A DNA stretch of 64,000 nt from Anoplolepis gracilipes (Eukaryota; Arthropoda; Insecta; Hymenoptera; Formicidae): assembly GCF_047496725.1 (NCBI RefSeq), contig NC_132974.1:5649501-5713500 (forward strand), read 5' to 3'. A program made the position numbers and the translations under genes. Below are positions 60,031-64,000 of this stretch, piece by piece; the first letter of the stretch is position 1; every line of letters starts with the position of its first letter. The notes below the pieces were generated by a model. The model made no database searches. It saw only the letters and a program-made list of their open reading frames with translations, and was not told the DNA's origin.

Positions 60031-61320
60031 TAATCTAACTAAATATCTCTAAGTAAAAGCAACAAGAATGTTTAAAGATATTGTATATCAATCTTTTTTC
60101 ATCATATATTTTTTTCACATACAATAAAATTATATTATACCGATAATACATAAAAAGTTCGATAATACATTTCTCTCTCTTAATAGGTTCATGTGCAATA
60201 ATACTGAAATGGTCCCGCATGCGTCGGGGTACGTGAGACGCGATTTCATCGCATCAAGCCGCATCGATGAATGCATGCAATGAGCGAGCGAGTATGCACG
60301 CGTGCACGCATTCGCACAACGTCATGCCATGTGCCTGTTGCGGTCGGTTAATTACGACAATCGGTATCGTATGTACGCGGGCTTGTATGCGCGAGGTTCA
60401 GGTGAGAGGAAGACAGACGGTGGACAGAAGGACAGAAGAACGCGAGTGGAATGCATTTCCAACGTGCGATTCTACGCCGTCGGAAAATCCGATCGAATCG
60501 CAAACGAAGTCAATTTAACCGCATTCATTTAATTAATCTCATTCGAACGGGCAAACACGGATGCTGTTTAAACGACTATCGTCGCTCACGTTTAATTAGC
60601 GCGATACAAATGAAATAATTACTTGAGTTTCTTGTCCAACACATTCCCTGGCGATAACTCAAGCCGTTTTAAATCACCGATTCAAATCTCAAATTTCACG
60701 AAAGAATACAAGACAGATTTGTGAGTTTCATAAATATATTGAAATTATATTGTTTTATTTATAAATAACAAATATTTTATAATTTATATTTTTACATTCT
60801 TCTAAGAAGATTTTAATCCTACTTCATTTAAAGATAAAATTATATCGCATGTTCCTAAAATAAAAAAAAATAAGCAAATTTATAAAAATTTTATTGTTGA
60901 ATTTCAAGATATTTTCTTCGTTCCTAAAATATCTCGAATAATCGCAGAATCAGATTCAACAAACACATATCAAAGATATCTGTGTTTCCACCTGTCGGCG
61001 AATAAATGCGCCCATTGTTACGGACTTAGTTCCTAACACATCAACAATAATCTGAGCTAAAAAAAAATTATATATTATTGTTGATTCGCATAACACTAGT
61101 TCCAATGGAAAAATATGTTCTCACAATTCTATTTTATAGCAATGTTTATCTTCGCCATTTTTACTTACATATTAAATAATTCTATTTTGAAATATTTTAA
61201 CATGCTTCATTAACAGTAAGTAACATAAGACATATAATATTACCGATAAAAATTAATCAATATTGGTTAATGTTCACTTTATAAAAATAACGACTTAATT
61301 TTTATAAAAATAATTCTCAT
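60031..61320. other. AT-rich DNA around a CpG patch at 60.2-60.7 kb
   Basis: The GC-richer patch has two overlapping plus-strand frames (60267-60518 and 60302-60532) with no known motif. The AT-rich part holds a small inverted repeat at 61040-61085 (12-bp perfect arms). No gene is recognised. Confidence 0.45.
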
Positions 61321-62500
61321 ATATTTAATTTCCTTTCGCGGATTTACCCTTCTATCGATCATGCAAATTCGAGATATCATGACGGAACGATGAAAGGCGA
61401 TCTCCCTCGAACATAATGATTCGCTAGAAACGCGGAGCTACGGACGAACGGGATCACGGGGGACAGTCAGTCGGCGAAGTACGATAATGCGTGGGTCGGC
61501 GGAACGGAAAGATGGTAGGAAGAGAGAGAAGTAGCAGACAGGAAGCAGCTGGACTTCGAAGTCGCGTGCCACGCAGGAAACACAAGCCGCTTCTGCAAGC
61601 CAAGAGAGAAAGAGAGGGAGACAAATGGAGGGAGAAAAAGAATCTCTCTACTCGCGGCTCGCAGGCTGCGCCGTTGCTTTGCCGACAATCGTATGAGGAG
61701 AGGAAAGGATCGAGTGGCTCGAGAGAAGAGAGAGAGAGAGAAACTCAAGTCTAAGAGGGCTTTTATTACCGGGAGGACATCCTGACACGTGCTCCGAGCA
61801 TATCGTCGTTAAACGTTTGCCAACGGGACCCTTAATGGCACGCGACGACATCCTTCCAGGTGGGGCCGTCGCAGACGCCACGTCGTGGATATACGACGTA
61901 TGTACACGCAGGATGTGCGCACAAACGTATGTGTAAATACAGCTTTATACAGTCGATACAGTGAGAAAGTTTGATTTATATAACAGTATGCATTGTACGT
62001 GTTGGATATTTTATTAATATTCGTGTATTCACGATCGTATAAAACATAATAATATGCAATTATTATCCAAAATTGCATTATATATAACATATGGATAATT
62101 ATGATAAACTAAATTTTGACCGTTCTAAATTATCTGCAACTTGCATATATTCTTTTTATATTTATAAATATAATACGAAACAATTTTTTCGTCACCTAAG
62201 GTTGGTTATGTGCTCGGATAAAATTGTTTTTGCAATTTTATATAAACAAAATATTTTACCCGCTATTTGAGATAAAATCGTTCGGTATTACACTCATGTT
62301 GCATCTCTCAAAGTGAGGGAAAAATAATACGGATATCAATCAACGAAATAAGGCGCGTTGCAAAAACTCACGATATTGAATTTAACGGGTGTCTAATCAG
62401 CCAAATGGAAAAATCTTCCGGCAGAAACACCACGTATCGACCCTCGCTTACAGTTGATTTGCGATCAAATTATTGAATGCAATGAAGTAGTAAGAGCGAG
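61321..62500. other. CpG-bearing, purine-rich island then AT-rich DNA
   Basis: About 61320-61930 is GC-richer and purine-rich on the plus strand, with a GA run at about 61726-61741. Opposed open frames lie at plus 61491-61754 and minus 61467-61748 and encode low-complexity protein. The remainder to 62500 is AT-rich apart from a mild patch near 62350-62450. Confidence 0.45.
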
Positions 62501-62940
62501 AAGAGTGGTGAGCTCTCACCACCACTGATCCTCAAGCCCCCTTCTCCCTCTTCCATCTCTCGCTCTTGCGGAAGAAGAAAAGGAAAGAGGAGGAAAGAGG
62601 AAGCGGGAGCACGTGTTCGGATGGCTATCCGATGAAATAAGAGACCGGAAGCATCTGAGAGAGGGGGGGGGGGAGCAGGGGGGAACGGGAAGCCGCATTA
62701 TTTGTTCGGGCGCTTTATTCGATGGAGCTGGACTCCCCAAGTTTCACTCGTCTATGGGGTGACTCGGGCGAAACGAGCGCGCAATCTGCTAACTTGACAA
62801 GACGCGATACTACCGACCTCGTTTCTCACCTCAGCGAGAAACGAAGGCACATGTACTTTTTCGCACACTCTTTCCCTTCCATTCTCGCATTTGCTCGATT
62901 ACCTCGTCACGAATCGAGAAAGGTTATTCGATAAGTCTTT
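62501..62940. other. CpG-bearing island with G-run
   Basis: GC-richer sequence starts with pyrimidine-rich DNA (about 62526-62565) that switches abruptly to purine-rich (62566-62690) and includes G-runs. The open frames minus 62516-62740 and plus 62722-62934 show no known domain. Confidence 0.45.
62663..62690 (+). other. G-run cluster, possible G-quadruplex
   Basis: Eleven consecutive G are followed by AGCA, six G, AAC and three G. The pattern meets the four-tract quadruplex rule when the long runs are split. Confidence 0.65.
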
Positions 62941-64000
62941 AGATTATTACACTTTTAGAACGATAAAAGACGCAAGCAATGTTTTATATATACGCAACAT
63001 GCATTCCCCTTCTGTGTACTGACATTTAATAATATTATCGTTATATGAAAAAAACAGAATAAATATTATATTATATTTGTAGATGTACATTATATTTCCA
63101 CGATTTGTATTTTTCAGATTGATCTAGTTCAAAATTAACGAAACCAAATTTGCTTACAATATTGAGATATTCTCGCAAATATACGCTAAACATATGTTAA
63201 ATATTATATTATGGAAAATATATTCCGATCTCAAAAGTGTCAATTAAATATATAATATACCGTAAATTTCCATTTTATTTTTGATCCTTTTAATATTTTT
63301 AATATTTGATACTTTTATTATATTTTTTTTATTCGATACTTTTTATATAATATTTTTATTCGCTTTTTCTAGCGTTGGATTCGCACAATTTGCACGGCAA
63401 AATTCGCAGCAACACGCGTCTTTGCGCATTATGCCGGACCATGAAGAGAAGGGCGTATTCTCCTTCTGCTCGCGATCTACCAGGACAGACGTCCTTGCAC
63501 AGAAGGTTTTTCTAGTTTCCGCTCGTAAATGCTAAGTGCAGACTTCGCTATCCTTTGCTCAGAACTAAAACGAGAAGAACAGCTGGCGTCAGTGCCAAAC
63601 AGAAAGCAGGTTGCGTATAGCTGAACCACAGTACTTCTACTCTTTCCCTCTAACCACCGCGTTTTTCTCCCGCCTGTCTAACCTCCTCCCCGTGCTCCCC
63701 TATCGCCATTTTCCTCCGCGTACTTCCAACCACCCCCGTATCTTGTTACCGACAAGCACAAGCCCACCTGGACTCGTAAGGGTTACGAGCAGCAGCCACT
63801 CGTTTCATATACCCATAGGCAAAAACTTGTATAAAAACCAGTGTTGCTCGTAACAGTCACAATGTCTGATCGAAGGAGATTTAAGCGAGCTAAAAAAAAA
63901 CAACAATGGCTTTCAAACACAAATCATTTTGATATGTAAAAAGTTTGTTCTCATTAGAATAACATCGAAAAAATATAATAGATATATTAAGAGATTAAAA
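62941..64000. other. AT-rich DNA then small CpG patch at right edge
   Basis: About 62941-63370 is AT-rich with a T-rich stretch at 63270-63370. The patch at 63370-63860 has plus-strand open frames 63281-63535 and 63611-63853 without known domains and ends in a TATAAAAA motif. The final 140 bases are AT-rich. Confidence 0.45.
63830..63864 (+). promoter_or_regulatory. Weak candidate core promoter
   Basis: TATAAAAA at 63830-63837 lies about 25 bases upstream of ACAGTCAC, with an ATG at 63862 that opens a 25-codon, Lys/Arg-rich frame (starts MSDRRRFKR). The TATA-to-initiator spacing is a little short and the initiator match is poor. Chance is the simplest reading. Confidence 0.12.

Overview
This window reads as non-coding nuclear DNA from an insect, most plausibly a hymenopteran such as an ant; the assignment is inference. 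Against a bacterial or viral source there are no dense ORFs or operons (the longest open frame is about 217 codons and is a GA-microsatellite artefact). For an insect nuclear genome there are long dinucleotide microsatellites, homopolymer runs, non-depleted CpG, and short non-autonomous DNA transposons with TA or TTAA target sites. I recognise no protein-coding gene, tRNA, rRNA or CRISPR array. The window is best read as intergenic sequence or the interior of one or more very long introns.

The layout is a mosaic. AT-rich stretches of about 0.4-4 kb alternate with CpG-bearing, GC-richer islands of about 0.3-2.6 kb. The main islands lie near 1.7-3.2, 5.5-6.5, 7.3-8.0, 15.1-17.7, 19.2-21.0, 22.7-23.9, 27.3-27.85, 30.8-31.3, 32.5-32.9, 35.2-35.7, 37.2-38.2, 42.6-43.8, 46.1-47.8, 49.2-50.5, 50.8-51.4, 52.5-55.5, 56.1-58.1, 58.5-59.5, 60.2-60.7, 61.3-61.9, 62.5-62.9 and 63.4-63.9 kb. 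Most open frames fall in these islands because stop codons are rarer there. Many islands carry GA/CT tracts, and some carry G-runs able to form quadruplexes. They could be enhancers, promoters or unannotated 5' exons, which sequence alone cannot decide.

The AT-rich parts hold most of the structured repeats. These are a 224-bp Tc1/mariner-type MITE with TA duplications (21.2 kb), a 462-bp element with TTAA duplications and roughly 110-bp inverted repeats (59.6-60.0 kb), two elements bounded by ACAGGGTG/CACCCTGT-type ends (33.4 and 46.2 kb), a recent 285-bp tandem duplication (35.7 kb), long hairpins (4.9, 17.8 and 44.0 kb), and perfect palindromes of 48, 40 and 28 bp (48.5, 42.0 and 53.3 kb).

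No multi-gene system is visible, and I found no convincing new biological system. The most interesting unexplained objects are the 17.8-kb hairpin, whose arms differ only by transitions, the paired ACAGGGTG elements, and two weak core-promoter candidates (50.05 and 63.83 kb).
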